A stretch of DNA of 64,000 nt from Lujinxingia vulgaris (GTDB lineage: Bacteria; Myxococcota_A; Bradymonadia; Bradymonadales; Bradymonadaceae). This document shows, piece after piece, positions 7,487 through 16,847 of the stretch (position 1 is its first letter; every line of letters starts with the position of its first letter). The stretch covers positions 117,925 to 181,924 of the forward strand of contig NZ_VOSL01000036.1 of the NCBI RefSeq assembly GCF_007997005.1, given 5' to 3'. The notes beneath the pieces were generated by a model that did not search any database, had not been told where the DNA came from, and saw only the letters and a program-made list of their open reading frames with translations. Made by a program: the position numbers and the translations under genes.

Positions 7487-9690
7487 GCGGCAGCACCGGC
7501 GCTGATCTGCTCAAAGCAGAGCGTCTGAATCTGACGATCCACCGCGCAGATGGCCGTCGGCGTGCTGCCGTCGGCAAAGAGCAGGGCGAGCACATCGAGG
7601 TGGCGCGTGGGCAGGCTCATCAGCTTGTGCCCGGTGGGGATCTGAAAGAGCGCCAGGGTGTGGTTGGCCAGGGCCGCGGCCAGCAGGTAGTTGTCTGGCG
7701 AGAGGGCCATGGCGATGACCGGCGCTTCGGTGCGGAACTGGGCGGTGGGCTGGCGTGGCGAGCCCAGCGAGATGACCTCCACGCTGTTGTCGCGGCGGCT
7801 GATCGCGGCGGTGTCGCCACCGGCGCCCAGCGTCACACAGCGCACGGCCTCTCCGTTGCGGATGCGCGTCCACTCGCTGGCGCTGGAGCGGCCGGGCTGG
7901 TGGACGTAGACGCGCCCGGAGGTCGACCCGGCGATCACGCTCCTGGTGCCCGGGCTCACCGCGATAGACGCAATAGAGGCGCGACGCACATCCTGAAAGA
8001 GGGTGCGCGTTTGCGCTTTGTCGAGGGAGGTGCGCGAGATCGAGCCGTCGCGGTGCCCGGCGTAGATCGCGTCATCGCCTAGAGCCAGCGCGGTCACGCG
8101 TGAGGCCGTCGCCACCGCCAGGGGGCGAGGGTTGCTGGCGCTGGCTTCAAAGAGCATCGCTTCGTGCGGAGCGCCCTCCAGGATCACAAAAGCGCCTTCG
8201 CTGCGGGCGCTCGCCACGGCCTCGGTCGGGCTCACCCGCAGGGTATGCGTCGCCCCGGGCACGGCCGTCGCCGAGCTGCTCTCGTGCGGGGCGTAGCGCA
8301 CCTGGGCGGGGATGGCCTTGAGCCCCTCATGGTGCTGCGGGGTGTCGGTGCGGGAGAAGACCGGCGTGTGGGCCGGCTGACGCTTGCCAAAAGCCTGCAG
8401 AGTGGCTGCGCTGGTGTGCTCCTCGCGGGCGAACCCGTGGGGCTCGTCTGGCGAGGCCACCGCGGAGGCCACCGAGGCGTCGGAGGTCGCCGCGGCTTCG
8501 GCGCTGGAGGCGACGGTGGCCCTGGTGGCCCCGAACACCCCGGAGGTCGGGGTCATCCGCCCGCCACCCACCTGAGACGAGGAGGTCACCTCGGAGGAGA
8601 GCTGCGAGTTGGCAAAGGTGTCCAGCGCGGCGATGACCTCCGAGAGATCATTGGGGCGCTCGGAGGGCTCTTTGGCCAGCATCCGCGCCACCAGGCGCTC
8701 CAGCTCTTCGGGGAAGATGCGCTCGGGGTGCGCTTCACTCAGACGCGGAGGCTTCTGGCGCACGTGCATGCGCAGCACGCTGTAGACGTTGTTGGAGATA
8801 AAGGGCGGCTTGCCGGTGAGCATAAAGAAGAGGATCGCGCCCAGGCTGTAGATGTCGCTGCGCCGGTCGACGGTCTTGGCCATCGCCTGCTCGGGGCTGG
8901 CGTAGAGGGGCGTGCCGATGAAACCGTGGGTCATGCTCACCCCGGAGTCGTCGGTCAGGCGCACGATGCCAAAGTCCAGGATATGCATGAAGTCGTCGCC
9001 GGCCGGCAGCCGTTCGACCATCATGTTTTCCGGCTTGAGATCGCGGTGGATCATGCCGGCCTGGTGCGCCTCATAGAGCCCGTTGGCGATCTGGCGCAAG
9101 AGCGCGCAGGCGCGCTGCACGCTCAGGGGGCCCTGGCGAATCACCAGATCTTCGAGCGTCATCCCCGAGATCAGGTCCATGATCGCGGCCACGTACGAGC
9201 CCTTCAGGTCGAGGATCTCGTAGAAGGAGACGATATGCGGGTTGCGAAGTCGGCTCAGCGCCTCGACCTCGCGGTTAAGCCGCTCGATGATCTGGTCGGC
9301 CTGGCCTTTGTCGGTGGCGATGATCTTGATGGCAAAATGGCGCGAGATCGAGAGGGACTCCGCCCGGTAGACCGCCGCCGACGAGCCGCGCCCCAGGGGC
9401 TTTGCGACCAGGTAGCGCTTGTCGATCACCCGCCCAAGCCACGGGTCGTTGGCCTCCTCCAGCGGGGGCCATCCCTCCTCGGGCGCGCTCAGGGCGCACT
9501 CCAGGCATTGCGGCTCATCGGCGAAGACCACCGACATGCAGCTCGGGCAGTGATGCTGCGGGCTTTTCTCCCGCAGCTTCTGCCTTCGCGCTTCGCGTAA
9601 TGCGCGGATGTGCTGGCCTGTCCCGGAGGACGAACCCACGTTGGACATGATGCGCTCCCTGACGGCGTCGACATCGGTGACACGGGGCAC
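7480..9690 (-). CDS. zinc-ribbon serine/threonine protein kinase with C-terminal WD-like propeller
   Basis: 736 aa from 9690; a second ATG at 9648 (starting MSNVGSSSG) is equally plausible. Residues 48-65 form a CxxC-x10-CxxC zinc ribbon. The Hanks kinase domain follows: glycine loop GRGSSAAVY at ~100, lysine in FAIKII at ~122, HRDLKPEN at ~215 and DFG at ~239. A Ser/Thr/Ala-rich linker (~375-490) leads to a C-terminal ~240 residues of repeating beta motifs (for example AVSPGTRSVIAGSTSGRVYV and ALSPDNYLLAAALANHTLAL), most like WD40 blades. No transmembrane segment is seen, so it is probably cytosolic. The propeller may recruit partners or sense ligands. Substrates are unknown. Confidence 0.9.
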   Translation of the reverse strand: MPRVTDVDAVRERIMSNVGSSSGTGQHIRALREARRQKLREKSPQHHCPSCMSVVFADEPQCLECALSAPEEGWPPLEEANDPWLGRVIDKRYLVAKPLGRGSSAAVYRAESLSISRHFAIKIIATDKGQADQIIERLNREVEALSRLRNPHIVSFYEILDLKGSYVAAIMDLISGMTLEDLVIRQGPLSVQRACALLRQIANGLYEAHQAGMIHRDLKPENMMVERLPAGDDFMHILDFGIVRLTDDSGVSMTHGFIGTPLYASPEQAMAKTVDRRSDIYSLGAILFFMLTGKPPFISNNVYSVLRMHVRQKPPRLSEAHPERIFPEELERLVARMLAKEPSERPNDLSEVIAALDTFANSQLSSEVTSSSQVGGGRMTPTSGVFGATRATVASSAEAAATSDASVASAVASPDEPHGFAREEHTSAATLQAFGKRQPAHTPVFSRTDTPQHHEGLKAIPAQVRYAPHESSSATAVPGATHTLRVSPTEAVASARSEGAFVILEGAPHEAMLFEASASNPRPLAVATASRVTALALGDDAIYAGHRDGSISRTSLDKAQTRTLFQDVRRASIASIAVSPGTRSVIAGSTSGRVYVHQPGRSSASEWTRIRNGEAVRCVTLGAGGDTAAISRRDNSVEVISLGSPRQPTAQFRTEAPVIAMALSPDNYLLAAALANHTLALFQIPTGHKLMSLPTRHLDVLALLFADGSTPTAICAVDRQIQTLCFEQISAGAAAP

Positions 9691-9739
9691 AAACCACGAT
9701 CATCCCCCGCTCATCTGTGCCATGCGCCGGTATGCTAAT

Positions 9740-9795
9740 GACTTCTATTTGAGATCGCCAAGCCCCTTTTTGTCAAATCTTGTCAAGGCTTTGAC
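9740..9795 (-). promoter_or_regulatory. possible promoter region of the zinc-ribbon kinase
   Basis: Reading leftward, two TTGACA hexamers occur 10 bp apart (complements of 9781-9786 and 9771-9776), and A/T-rich sequence with a TAGCAT hexamer follows. Candidate -35 elements are clear but the -10 is not well matched. Confidence 0.3.
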
Positions 9796-9819
9796 CCAAG
9801 TGTCGTCACGATGACCCAC

Positions 9820-9853
9820 AAATAAAGCCACCTCCCGATCACAGGAGGTGGCT
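9820..9853 (-). terminator. rho-independent terminator of the VWA-region spacer
   Basis: A perfect 10-bp stem, AGCCACCTCC (9826-9835) with GGAGGTGGCT (9844-9853), followed on the minus strand by TTTATT. It lies ~70 bp beyond the end of the VWA lipoprotein gene and before the kinase promoter region. Confidence 0.75.
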
Positions 9854-9925
9854 CGATTCTCGTTCATGCTCCCCGGCATCGTGTTCCCGGCGAGCATCTC
9901 TCGACGCTCGCCGGGGGCGAGGCTT

Positions 9926-11689
9926 TCAGCGCTCGCTGGGAAGGCGCGCGTAACGCGCCTCCACGGCCAGGCCGGAGAGGATGTTGAACCACTGCTCATC
10001 GTTCCAATCGATGATCACCCCGGAGGTGCCACCGGGGCAGGCGCTGAGCTGGTAGTTGGCCGGATCGACCACACAACCCCGCGGGTACTCCGGCATGCCG
10101 ATGGTGCCCTCCAGGCAGTACCGGGTGGTCTCCAGACGCGTCAGGTCGGTTTCAGCCTCGTCCGGAAGCTTCATGCGCACCTGCAGGCCGGTGTCGCAGT
10201 AATAACCTGAGGACTCCAGGCCGGCCTCCACCGGGTAGGGGCGACAGACACCCGCTTCGCCGGTGAAGGGGTTGGCCGGGCAGGCCGCCTCAGGCCCGTC
10301 GCAGGCGTAGATATCATCGATGCAGCCGGAGCCGGCAGGCTCAAAAAGTCGCGCGATCTCTTCCAGAGCTGGCGTAAAGTCGCTGCAGATAAGCCCGGTC
10401 ATCGGCGCGTCTTCGGACGGCTTCTTCGGGAAGGAGATATCAAAGGCGCTGATGAACTCCGCGTAGCGGTGACCTGAATACGCTTCGCCATTAACGCTGG
10501 CGCAGCTGATCGGGACGTGGTCTTCCGGGAATTGGATGGGGGGCCGGCATTCATCGGGGCGAGGTTCAAGGAAGCGGCTTTCGCGACCGTGAATCGAGGC
10601 CATGATGACCTCGGAGTCCGGGTCGACGCTGTTTACACCACGGGAGGCGGCGATGTTGGCGAGAAGCTCGTCGCGCAGGGTGTCGATTTGCAAGAGCGCG
10701 CCGGCTTCGCCCAGGTTCTCCTGGTAGGTGCACTCGCTGACCAGGCACGTGCTCTGGTAGTCCAGCGTGCCGTCGTTACTGCAGTCGTTCTCATCGGAGA
10801 CGAAGATCACCCCGGTCTGGGCGTCGGGACGCACAAAACCGGCGTTGGGATACTGGGCCGGATCGCCGTCGGGGCCGCCGGTCAGCTCGGGTGAGAAGGC
10901 ACGAACTACCGCCGACAGGCCCTGCTCAAAGCCAAAGCCGCGAACGCCCACCAGGCTCATGCACGCAAAATCATCGGAGAGGCGTTCCACATCCAGCACG
11001 CCCTGCTCGCTGGTATAATCCTGGGCGCGAAGCACCTTAGGGATGGGTCGATAGGCGGAGGGCGGCGGGAAGAAGGACTCCTGGTCCCGCGTCTCACCGG
11101 TGCACTCTTCTTCAAAACTAAAACCGTCAAAGGCGCAGCGCAGCTCGGTGAAGTCCGGGTTAAGCAGATCTTGATAGTCGCCCGGGTTGGTCGTGCACTC
11201 CACAGCAAGTGCGATGGAGTCGATGATCGGCGACATGTCGTTGACGTTAATGTTCCCCTCTTCATCAAGCCCGTAGTAGCAGGTGCGGTTGGTGCCGGGC
11301 AGAGGCTGCGGGGTTGACTGCAAATAGCCAGGCTGAGCCACGGGCTCACGCCCGCCGTCGACGCTGTCATCGACAAAGTGGGTGGTCGTCACGCCGATAT
11401 GAAAATCGAGGTTAACCTCACCCAGGATCTCCACAAAGTCGGCAAAGCCGTCGCGCAAGAGCTTCTGCTCCTGGCACATCGAGCCGGAGTTATCGATCAT
11501 CCAGAGGATGTCGGCCTTATCGGTGCCGTTGGCCGTCTGGGGCTCAATGAACTCAATGGCGCTGGTCGAGCGCGTCAGCTGAACCGGGTATTCGTTGCAG
11601 GCGGTGATGCCGGCGACGGTGCATAGCCCAAGGGTCGCGGTCAACAGGCGCGGGGCGCCGGGCACGTTCCATCCCATATCTGGCCTCAT
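9926..11689 (-). CDS. VWA-domain lipoprotein
   Basis: 587 aa. An N-terminal signal segment with lipobox (GITAC, Cys at ~31) predicts a lipid-anchored envelope protein. The segment ADILWMIDNSGSMCQEQ carries the DxSxS MIDAS metal-binding motif of von Willebrand factor A domains, and IFVSDENDCSND is a second acidic VWA-type strand. Many cysteines suggest disulphides. VWA domains usually mediate metal-dependent protein binding. Similar predicted MIDAS lipoproteins are common in myxobacteria-like genomes. The ligand is not inferable. Confidence 0.8.
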   Translation of the reverse strand: MRPDMGWNVPGAPRLLTATLGLCTVAGITACNEYPVQLTRSTSAIEFIEPQTANGTDKADILWMIDNSGSMCQEQKLLRDGFADFVEILGEVNLDFHIGVTTTHFVDDSVDGGREPVAQPGYLQSTPQPLPGTNRTCYYGLDEEGNINVNDMSPIIDSIALAVECTTNPGDYQDLLNPDFTELRCAFDGFSFEEECTGETRDQESFFPPPSAYRPIPKVLRAQDYTSEQGVLDVERLSDDFACMSLVGVRGFGFEQGLSAVVRAFSPELTGGPDGDPAQYPNAGFVRPDAQTGVIFVSDENDCSNDGTLDYQSTCLVSECTYQENLGEAGALLQIDTLRDELLANIAASRGVNSVDPDSEVIMASIHGRESRFLEPRPDECRPPIQFPEDHVPISCASVNGEAYSGHRYAEFISAFDISFPKKPSEDAPMTGLICSDFTPALEEIARLFEPAGSGCIDDIYACDGPEAACPANPFTGEAGVCRPYPVEAGLESSGYYCDTGLQVRMKLPDEAETDLTRLETTRYCLEGTIGMPEYPRGCVVDPANYQLSACPGGTSGVIIDWNDEQWFNILSGLAVEARYARLPSER

Positions 11690-12070
11690 GTCGTTTCAGA
11701 AGAGCGCTGATCATCCAGCGGGTTGAGGAGCTTCTGGTTGAGCGCAAGGCTAGCGGAGAGCCCCGGCGGTGTCTACAGCCTCTGCCCCCCTTTCGGGGCG
11801 CGCAGGGGCCGCCGAGGTTGATTTTTCGCCAGAGCGCGGCCGAAGCGGCCCTTGTAATAAAGCGTAACCCCGAGGTGTGGCCGGCGAGGAGAGGTTGTCG
11901 GGGTGAGCCCGCGGCGAAGATGACCGGCAGATCGTCGGGGGCAAGAACGTAACGCGGCGGCCGCCCTCCCGATCCGCCGGAGCGGAATGCTGGGGGAGGG
12001 GGCCGCCGTCGTCGTTGTCCTGGCGCACACGCCTCGCTCGTTTGAGAGACGAAGCCTGCGCGCGCAACCC
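11690..12070. other. 381-bp spacer between rpsR and the VWA gene
   Basis: No coding sequence is supported. It contains a strong imperfect stem (11955-12008) beyond rpsR. The remainder, 11690-11950, should include the VWA gene promoter but shows no clear hexamers. Confidence 0.5.
11955..12008 (-). terminator. large GC-rich stem-loop downstream of rpsR
   Basis: Arms at 11955-11970 and 11994-12008 pair over 15 bp with a single bulge, and an inner hairpin TCCGC/GCGGA lies in the loop. It begins 62 bp after the rpsR stop. There is no T-run, so it may end transcription with Rho or protect the 3' end rather than act as a classic terminator. Confidence 0.4.
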
Positions 12071-12313
12071 TTACGACTTATGCGTGGTGTAGGGCAGCAG
12101 CGCGATCTGGCGAGCGCGCAGGATGGCGCGGCGCAGGCGGCGCTGGTTCACGGCGTTCACGCCGGTGATGCGACGCGGCAGAATCTTGCCGGTGGTCGTC
12201 ACAAAGAGCCTGAGCAGCTCGGCGTTCTTGTAATCAAGACGCCAGGAGGGGTTCTGCTCAAAGGGGTCGATCTTGCGACGGCGGCGCCAGTTGATCTTTC
12301 CGTACTTGGACAT
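12071..12313 (-). CDS. rpsR: 30S ribosomal protein bS18
   Basis: 80 aa, normal length. The hallmark segments [22 protein letters not shown] and [18 protein letters not shown] are present. bS18 sits on the platform of the small subunit next to bS6 and binds 16S rRNA. There are no cysteines. It follows rpmG by 42 bp on the same strand. It is not next to rpsF and rplI as in the common S6-S18-L9 operon, so a second copy may exist elsewhere. Confidence 0.96.
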   Translation of the reverse strand: MSKYGKINWRRRRKIDPFEQNPSWRLDYKNAELLRLFVTTTGKILPRRITGVNAVNQRRLRRAILRARQIALLPYTTHKS

Positions 12314-12355
12314 AAGGGGTTCCTCTTAAGGGTCAGCCGGGAGCGCCGGCCTACA

Positions 12356-12511
12356 TTATTTGATCTTGGCTTCCACGAACTCGACGTACTTGCGGACCTT
12401 CGGATCAAACTTCTTGATGCGAAGCTTGTCGGGGGTGTTCCGCTTGTTTTTGGTCGTGGTGTAGAAGTAGCCGGTGCCGGCGGACGAAACGAGTCGGATT
12501 TTCTCTCGCAT
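12356..12511 (-). CDS. rpmG: 50S ribosomal protein bL33
   Basis: 51 aa encoded by a short open frame. It begins [20 protein letters not shown], continues [10 protein letters not shown], and ends FVEAKIK, a full-length bL33. It is the cysteine-free type, without the two CxxC zinc knuckles. It forms part of the large subunit E-site region. It is the first gene of an rpmG-rpsR pair, with the repeat-bearing GC-rich spacer upstream. Confidence 0.95.
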   Translation of the reverse strand: MREKIRLVSSAGTGYFYTTTKNKRNTPDKLRIKKFDPKVRKYVEFVEAKIK

Positions 12512-13065
12512 GACAAACTCTCCAGAATATCGTGGCGCTCAAAAGCGCGAAGGCTTCACAGGCCTGAAGTCGGCGTCGCAAAATTTTGACCCAGCGGGTG
12601 GGCGGAGGACTACATAACGGGCCTTGAAGAAAAAAACAAGCCGGGTGTGGCCGAAAGCGCGCGCGGGCGTCCGCGAACCTCTTGCAACCGGGGTATAACG
12701 CGGGGGGATGGGGCAGGGTTCTCCCTCGATGCTCGGCGCGTCGACGGGGCGAAGCGCCCGAGTTTCGGGGGGAAGCGCCAGGGGGAGGTAGGACCATCGA
12801 GGCGCACCAGGGCCGATGCCCGTCGCGGTGGGGAGAGCGATCGCCCGGGGGGCGTGAGGGGGATCCCCGGCGCTTACCCTGCGATCGCAGTGGGCTCTCT
12901 TCAGCGAGGTCTGCGCGGCGGGCTCGCTCCAACCCGGCGGAACGCCTCGCCATGGCGGCACGGGGCTGCGGCGGGCGCGCTTGCGCTGGCGGGCGCGCAG
13001 GTGCTAATCCGCACTCGCCACGTTGGCGGGCATCGATAGAAGAACACAGGGCGATCTGGACTGGT
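12512..13065. other. 554-bp divergent spacer with GC-rich palindromic sequence
   Basis: Lies between rpmG (leftward) and a propeller lipoprotein (rightward). At 12720-12860 it resembles the left-edge repeat array: GGCGAAGCGCC at ~12749, AAGCGCCAGGGGGAGG and then GTAGGACCATCGAGG near 12783-12805. An open frame runs through from 12682 but reads arginine/glycine-rich low-complexity sequence and is judged non-coding. Confidence 0.5.
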
Positions 13066-14358
13066 ATGAATGACCGAATGAAGGTGCGGCTGCTGATCGC
13101 GGCCGCCGGCTGCGCGCTGGGCATGAGCGGATGTGGGGAGCGTTACGAGGAGCCCCTGCCGCCCCGCGACGCGCTCTACTACCCGATCGGGCTGGAGCTC
13201 CACCCGGACGGACGCTTCCTCTATGTGACCAACAGCAACTTTGACTTGAAGTTCAACGAAGAGATGGGCGGGACGGTCTCGGTGATCGACACCACGACCA
13301 ACACCCTGTTGGCCGACGCCTCGCCATATGTGCCCTCGTTCGCCGGTCATATCGAGCTCAACGCAGACGCTACGCGCGCTTACGTGACGAGCCGTCAGCA
13401 GAGCGAGGTGACGGTGCTGGAGGTGGCCTCCGAGGGCCAGGCGCTCTTCTGTGAGGTCGACGGTCAGCCGCAGCGCGACACGCGCAGCTGTATGGTGCGT
13501 CGGGTGCCCGATGTGCGCGATGGCGCCGAGATCCCCGTCGATCCCTTCGGGCTCTCGGTGGGGCGCGTGACCCGGGAGGTGGGTGGGGAGTCGGTGGACT
13601 TTGATCTCGTGCATCTCTCGCATCTTCAGGGCAATCAGGTCACCTCCCTGAGCTTCCCTCAGGGGGAGATCGAGGGGGCGTCGATGCGCAGCGCCGCGCT
13701 GCTCAACGGCGGCAACCAGACGCGCATCCGCCCGGGCACCCAGGATGTCTATGTGGCGGGTCGGGCGACCAACGTCGTGGCGATCTTCCAGCCCTACGTT
13801 AACGAAGAGGGCAAGGTTGAGGCGATCGTGCGTCGTGGCAGCGTGGAGCTCTCCCGGGCGGTGGAGCGGGTCGACGCGCGGGGGCTCGCGTTCAACGCCG
13901 CCGGCGACCGCCTCTATGTGGCCGCGCGCCGCCCGAACGCGCTCTTTGTGATCGGCATCGACGAGACCGACGGGCTTCGCCACGAGATCATCGACACCAT
14001 CGCGCTGGAGCCGCAGGCCTCCGGGGTGGTGGTCCATCAGGGCGCCGACGGGGTGGAGCGGGTCTACGTCTCCTCGTACCGAAACGGGATCATTCAGGTT
14101 GTCGATCCGGCGTTGGGTGCGGTGGTCGATATCATCGAGGTGGGGCGTAGTCCCTACGATATGGTGATCGACCCTTCACCGGCCCATTGCAACGCGCCGG
14201 GCGCGCGCTGCCAGGCCTACGTCTCGCTCTTTGACCAGCGCGGCGATCAGCGTGGCGAGCGCTGCGAAGACGACGATAAGGGCTGCGGGGCGATCGCCGT
14301 GATCGACCTCGACCCGGCCAGTGAGACCTTTCATCAGGTCATCGATCATATTCAATAA
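13066..14358 (+). CDS. beta-propeller (YVTN/lactonase-like) lipoprotein
   Basis: 430 aa from ATG 13066; an in-frame ATG at 13078 (MKVRLLIAAAG) is equally good. Signal peptide and lipobox GMSGC mark a lipid-anchored envelope protein. The mature part has blade-like repeats: DGRFLYVTNSNF, ADATRAYVTSRQQSEVTVLEV, AAGDRLYVAARRPNALFVIG, and VYVSSYRNGIIQVVDPALG. This matches the YncE/YVTN seven-bladed propeller pattern. Function is unknown; such proteins are often binding platforms. The next gene (87 bp downstream) encodes a related but larger lipoprotein, suggesting a two-gene unit. Confidence 0.8.
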   Translation: MNDRMKVRLLIAAAGCALGMSGCGERYEEPLPPRDALYYPIGLELHPDGRFLYVTNSNFDLKFNEEMGGTVSVIDTTTNTLLADASPYVPSFAGHIELNADATRAYVTSRQQSEVTVLEVASEGQALFCEVDGQPQRDTRSCMVRRVPDVRDGAEIPVDPFGLSVGRVTREVGGESVDFDLVHLSHLQGNQVTSLSFPQGEIEGASMRSAALLNGGNQTRIRPGTQDVYVAGRATNVVAIFQPYVNEEGKVEAIVRRGSVELSRAVERVDARGLAFNAAGDRLYVAARRPNALFVIGIDETDGLRHEIIDTIALEPQASGVVVHQGADGVERVYVSSYRNGIIQVVDPALGAVVDIIEVGRSPYDMVIDPSPAHCNAPGARCQAYVSLFDQRGDQRGERCEDDDKGCGAIAVIDLDPASETFHQVIDHIQ

Positions 14359-14444
14359 CCCCACCTCCCCGCCAACCCGTCACCCCTTTACTCCGGGCGT
14401 GGCCAGGTGGACCTGAGGCTGGGTAGCACACGATGTGAACGCGT

Positions 14445-16847
14445 ATGAGCAACGCCAGGACGATCGCGATTCTTAGCGGGTTGGGACTTCTCACGTTGGC
14501 CACCACCGGCTGTGAGGAGCAGGTGCGGGTGGCCCCCCAGGGCCTCAACGCGCCGGTGGCCATCGAAGCAGTGAGTGGCGAGGTCTGCCTGCCCGCGCTC
14601 GATGTGGAGGACTTCTCCATCCCCTCAAGCCCCCTGCCGCGCTGCGCCGATGTGGAGCGCCCCCGCGGCTTCGGGCTGGTGGTCAACACCGTCTCGGAGC
14701 GCGTCGGTGTGGTCGACCTGACCGCTTCGATCCCGCGCCTGGTCAACCTGGACACCCGCATCCCCGGCATCACGCAGATCAAGGTGGGGCCGCGCCCGAT
14801 CGATGTGACGGCCAGCCTCGACGGCACCGCCGCGCTGGTCGCCAACCAGGGCGATAACACCCTGAGCGCCATCGATCTCTGGACGATGCGCGCGCTCCCC
14901 GAAGCGGTGGAGCTGCCCGGCACGCCGGTGGCCATTGAGACTTTTGAGAACGCGTCGAGTGCCGGGATCGCCGCGCTGCTGGCCGCGCCCAACGCCCTCT
15001 GGGTCGGACCCTCGCTGGGTTGCGAGCGCCCCGAGGGCACCCTCGATCGCCGCGACTACACCCCCGAGAATTGCACCTGGGGCGAGGAGGAGGCCGTCGA
15101 GCTCGCGCTGCCCGGCCAGCCCACCGACATCGCGCTCGACGAGGGAGCCGGCCTCGCGGCGATCGTCTACCGCGACCTCGCCGAGCTCTCGCTTGTGGCG
15201 CTCAACGACGCCGCCCTGGAAGACGCGAGCTGCCTGGAAGGAGAGGCCGCCCCCTGCGAGATCGCGCGCATCGACTGGGCCGGCGAGCGTGGCAGCCTCT
15301 TTGGCGCCACCGAGGTCGCTTTTGATCCGGCCGGGGCGTTTATCTATGTGCTGGAGCAGGCTGAGAGCCAGGTCGTGGTCATCGATCGCGAGCGCGGTGA
15401 GCTCATCGACGCTCGTCTGGCCAGCGAGCCCACCACGGTGGGGGCCTCCGATATCCCGGGCATCGCGCTGGTGCGCCAGCCCCGCACGATGGCGCCGGTG
15501 CTGGAGCGCCGCGTGCTCGTCGATGGCTCCACCGCCCTTGTGGCGCATCGTCACGGCCTGATGGTCGCCTCCGACAACGGAAGCCTCTACCGCGTGGATG
15601 TGCTCGATGTGGAGTGCGCCTTCGAGGCCCCCGAGGGGCTGCTCAGCGACGAAGAGTTTGCCGCCAACACCGAGCTCCGAGACGCCCACCCGGAGGCCCG
15701 CTGCCTCACGCTGCCGGCCCTCCCCCTGGCCTCGGCCGAGGAGAGCGTGGACACCACCGACGAGGCGCTGCTCGCGCGTCGCGTCATCGAAGACGAGGAT
15801 CGCACCCTGGCCATCACGCCGATCTTTGCGCTGCGCGACGCCGCCAGCGCCCAGGGCCGCCTGGTCGGCCGCGCCAGCTGCGAGCAGCCCGATGATCTTC
15901 GCCAGGCCATGAGCCAGGCCGCCGCCGGCACAACCACCGCCCTGGGCTGCGGCTCCCCGCTCATCGATCAACCGGTGGCCCCCGGCGTCGACGACGAGCT
16001 TCGCAACTTCATCGACGCCCCCCGCGCCGAGCTGATGCAGCTGGCCCGCGCCCAGCTTCAGGTCGAGGGCGACGAGGTTCAGGCCGAGATCAACCGCCAG
16101 GTCTACGACGTGCGCCTGCGCAACGAGAGCTGGACGCTCACCTACGAAGGCGCGCTCCCCGGCGTGGGAAGCCAGGAGCGCGGTATCATCAGCACCGAGG
16201 CTCCGGGAGCGTTTCTTTCCGGCGGCGTCGACTACTGCGCGGCCGGCGTGGAGGTGGGCGATCGCCTGCGCATCCTCTCCGAGCCTGCCGCCGGCGCGGG
16301 CTGCGCCGATTTCCAGGGTAGTGAGACCTTTTTGACCTACGAGATCACCGAGCTCGGCGCGACAACGCTCACGATCAGCCCCATCGACGACGAGGGCTTC
16401 GCGGCGATGCTTCCCACCCGCGAGTGCTTTGATACGGGGCTTCGTTACGAGGTGCGTCCTCAGGAGCAGTGGATCGCCACCGGCACCCAGAGCGGGTTCG
16501 CCTCGGTGTGGGAGCGCGATGGCGAGGCTTGCGTGCTCAAAGAAGACGCGCTCAACGGCCGCATCCAGGGGCGGGTCGCCGCCGGCGAGCTGTGGGAAGG
16601 CCCCTATCTGGCGCTGCGCATCCGCGAGGGTGAGGTCGGGGCCCGTGAGGGCTTGAGCTACACCTTCCGCGTCGATCGGGCCTTCGCCGTCGATGGCGCC
16701 TCGCTGGGCACGGCGCTCCCCTCGGAGCTGGTCGTGATCGATGAGCTCGGCGCCGGTCGCCAGATCGCGCTGGTCGACGCGGGCACGAGCACCGTCTACA
16801 TCGCGCCCCTCGACAACATCACCACCGGCGGCGACTTCGTGCGCTGA
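14445..16847 (+). CDS. large propeller-type lipoprotein
   Basis: 800 aa. Signal peptide with lipobox TTGC (Cys ~23). The first ~350 residues carry YVTN-like blades: GLVVNTVSERVGVVDL, DGTAALVANQGDNTLSAIDL and AGAFIYVLEQAESQVVVID. The C-terminal ~400 residues are acidic, Ala/Glu-rich and contain several paired cysteines; no known domain is recognised there. Same strand as, and 87 bp after, the smaller propeller lipoprotein, so the two are probably co-expressed and may interact. It converges with the TPR lipoprotein gene, and both stop codons sit in one palindrome. Confidence 0.8.
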   Translation: MSNARTIAILSGLGLLTLATTGCEEQVRVAPQGLNAPVAIEAVSGEVCLPALDVEDFSIPSSPLPRCADVERPRGFGLVVNTVSERVGVVDLTASIPRLVNLDTRIPGITQIKVGPRPIDVTASLDGTAALVANQGDNTLSAIDLWTMRALPEAVELPGTPVAIETFENASSAGIAALLAAPNALWVGPSLGCERPEGTLDRRDYTPENCTWGEEEAVELALPGQPTDIALDEGAGLAAIVYRDLAELSLVALNDAALEDASCLEGEAAPCEIARIDWAGERGSLFGATEVAFDPAGAFIYVLEQAESQVVVIDRERGELIDARLASEPTTVGASDIPGIALVRQPRTMAPVLERRVLVDGSTALVAHRHGLMVASDNGSLYRVDVLDVECAFEAPEGLLSDEEFAANTELRDAHPEARCLTLPALPLASAEESVDTTDEALLARRVIEDEDRTLAITPIFALRDAASAQGRLVGRASCEQPDDLRQAMSQAAAGTTTALGCGSPLIDQPVAPGVDDELRNFIDAPRAELMQLARAQLQVEGDEVQAEINRQVYDVRLRNESWTLTYEGALPGVGSQERGIISTEAPGAFLSGGVDYCAAGVEVGDRLRILSEPAAGAGCADFQGSETFLTYEITELGATTLTISPIDDEGFAAMLPTRECFDTGLRYEVRPQEQWIATGTQSGFASVWERDGEACVLKEDALNGRIQGRVAAGELWEGPYLALRIREGEVGAREGLSYTFRVDRAFAVDGASLGTALPSELVVIDELGAGRQIALVDAGTSTVYIAPLDNITTGGDFVR

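Noticed and set aside
7203..7595. Small overlapping frames at the glycosyltransferase/kinase junction
   Set aside because: They overlap the two well-supported genes and have biased composition.
12682..13065. N-terminal extension of the propeller lipoprotein to 12682
   Set aside because: The added 128 residues are Arg/Gly-rich and lie before a clear signal peptide; the lipobox requires the start near 13066.
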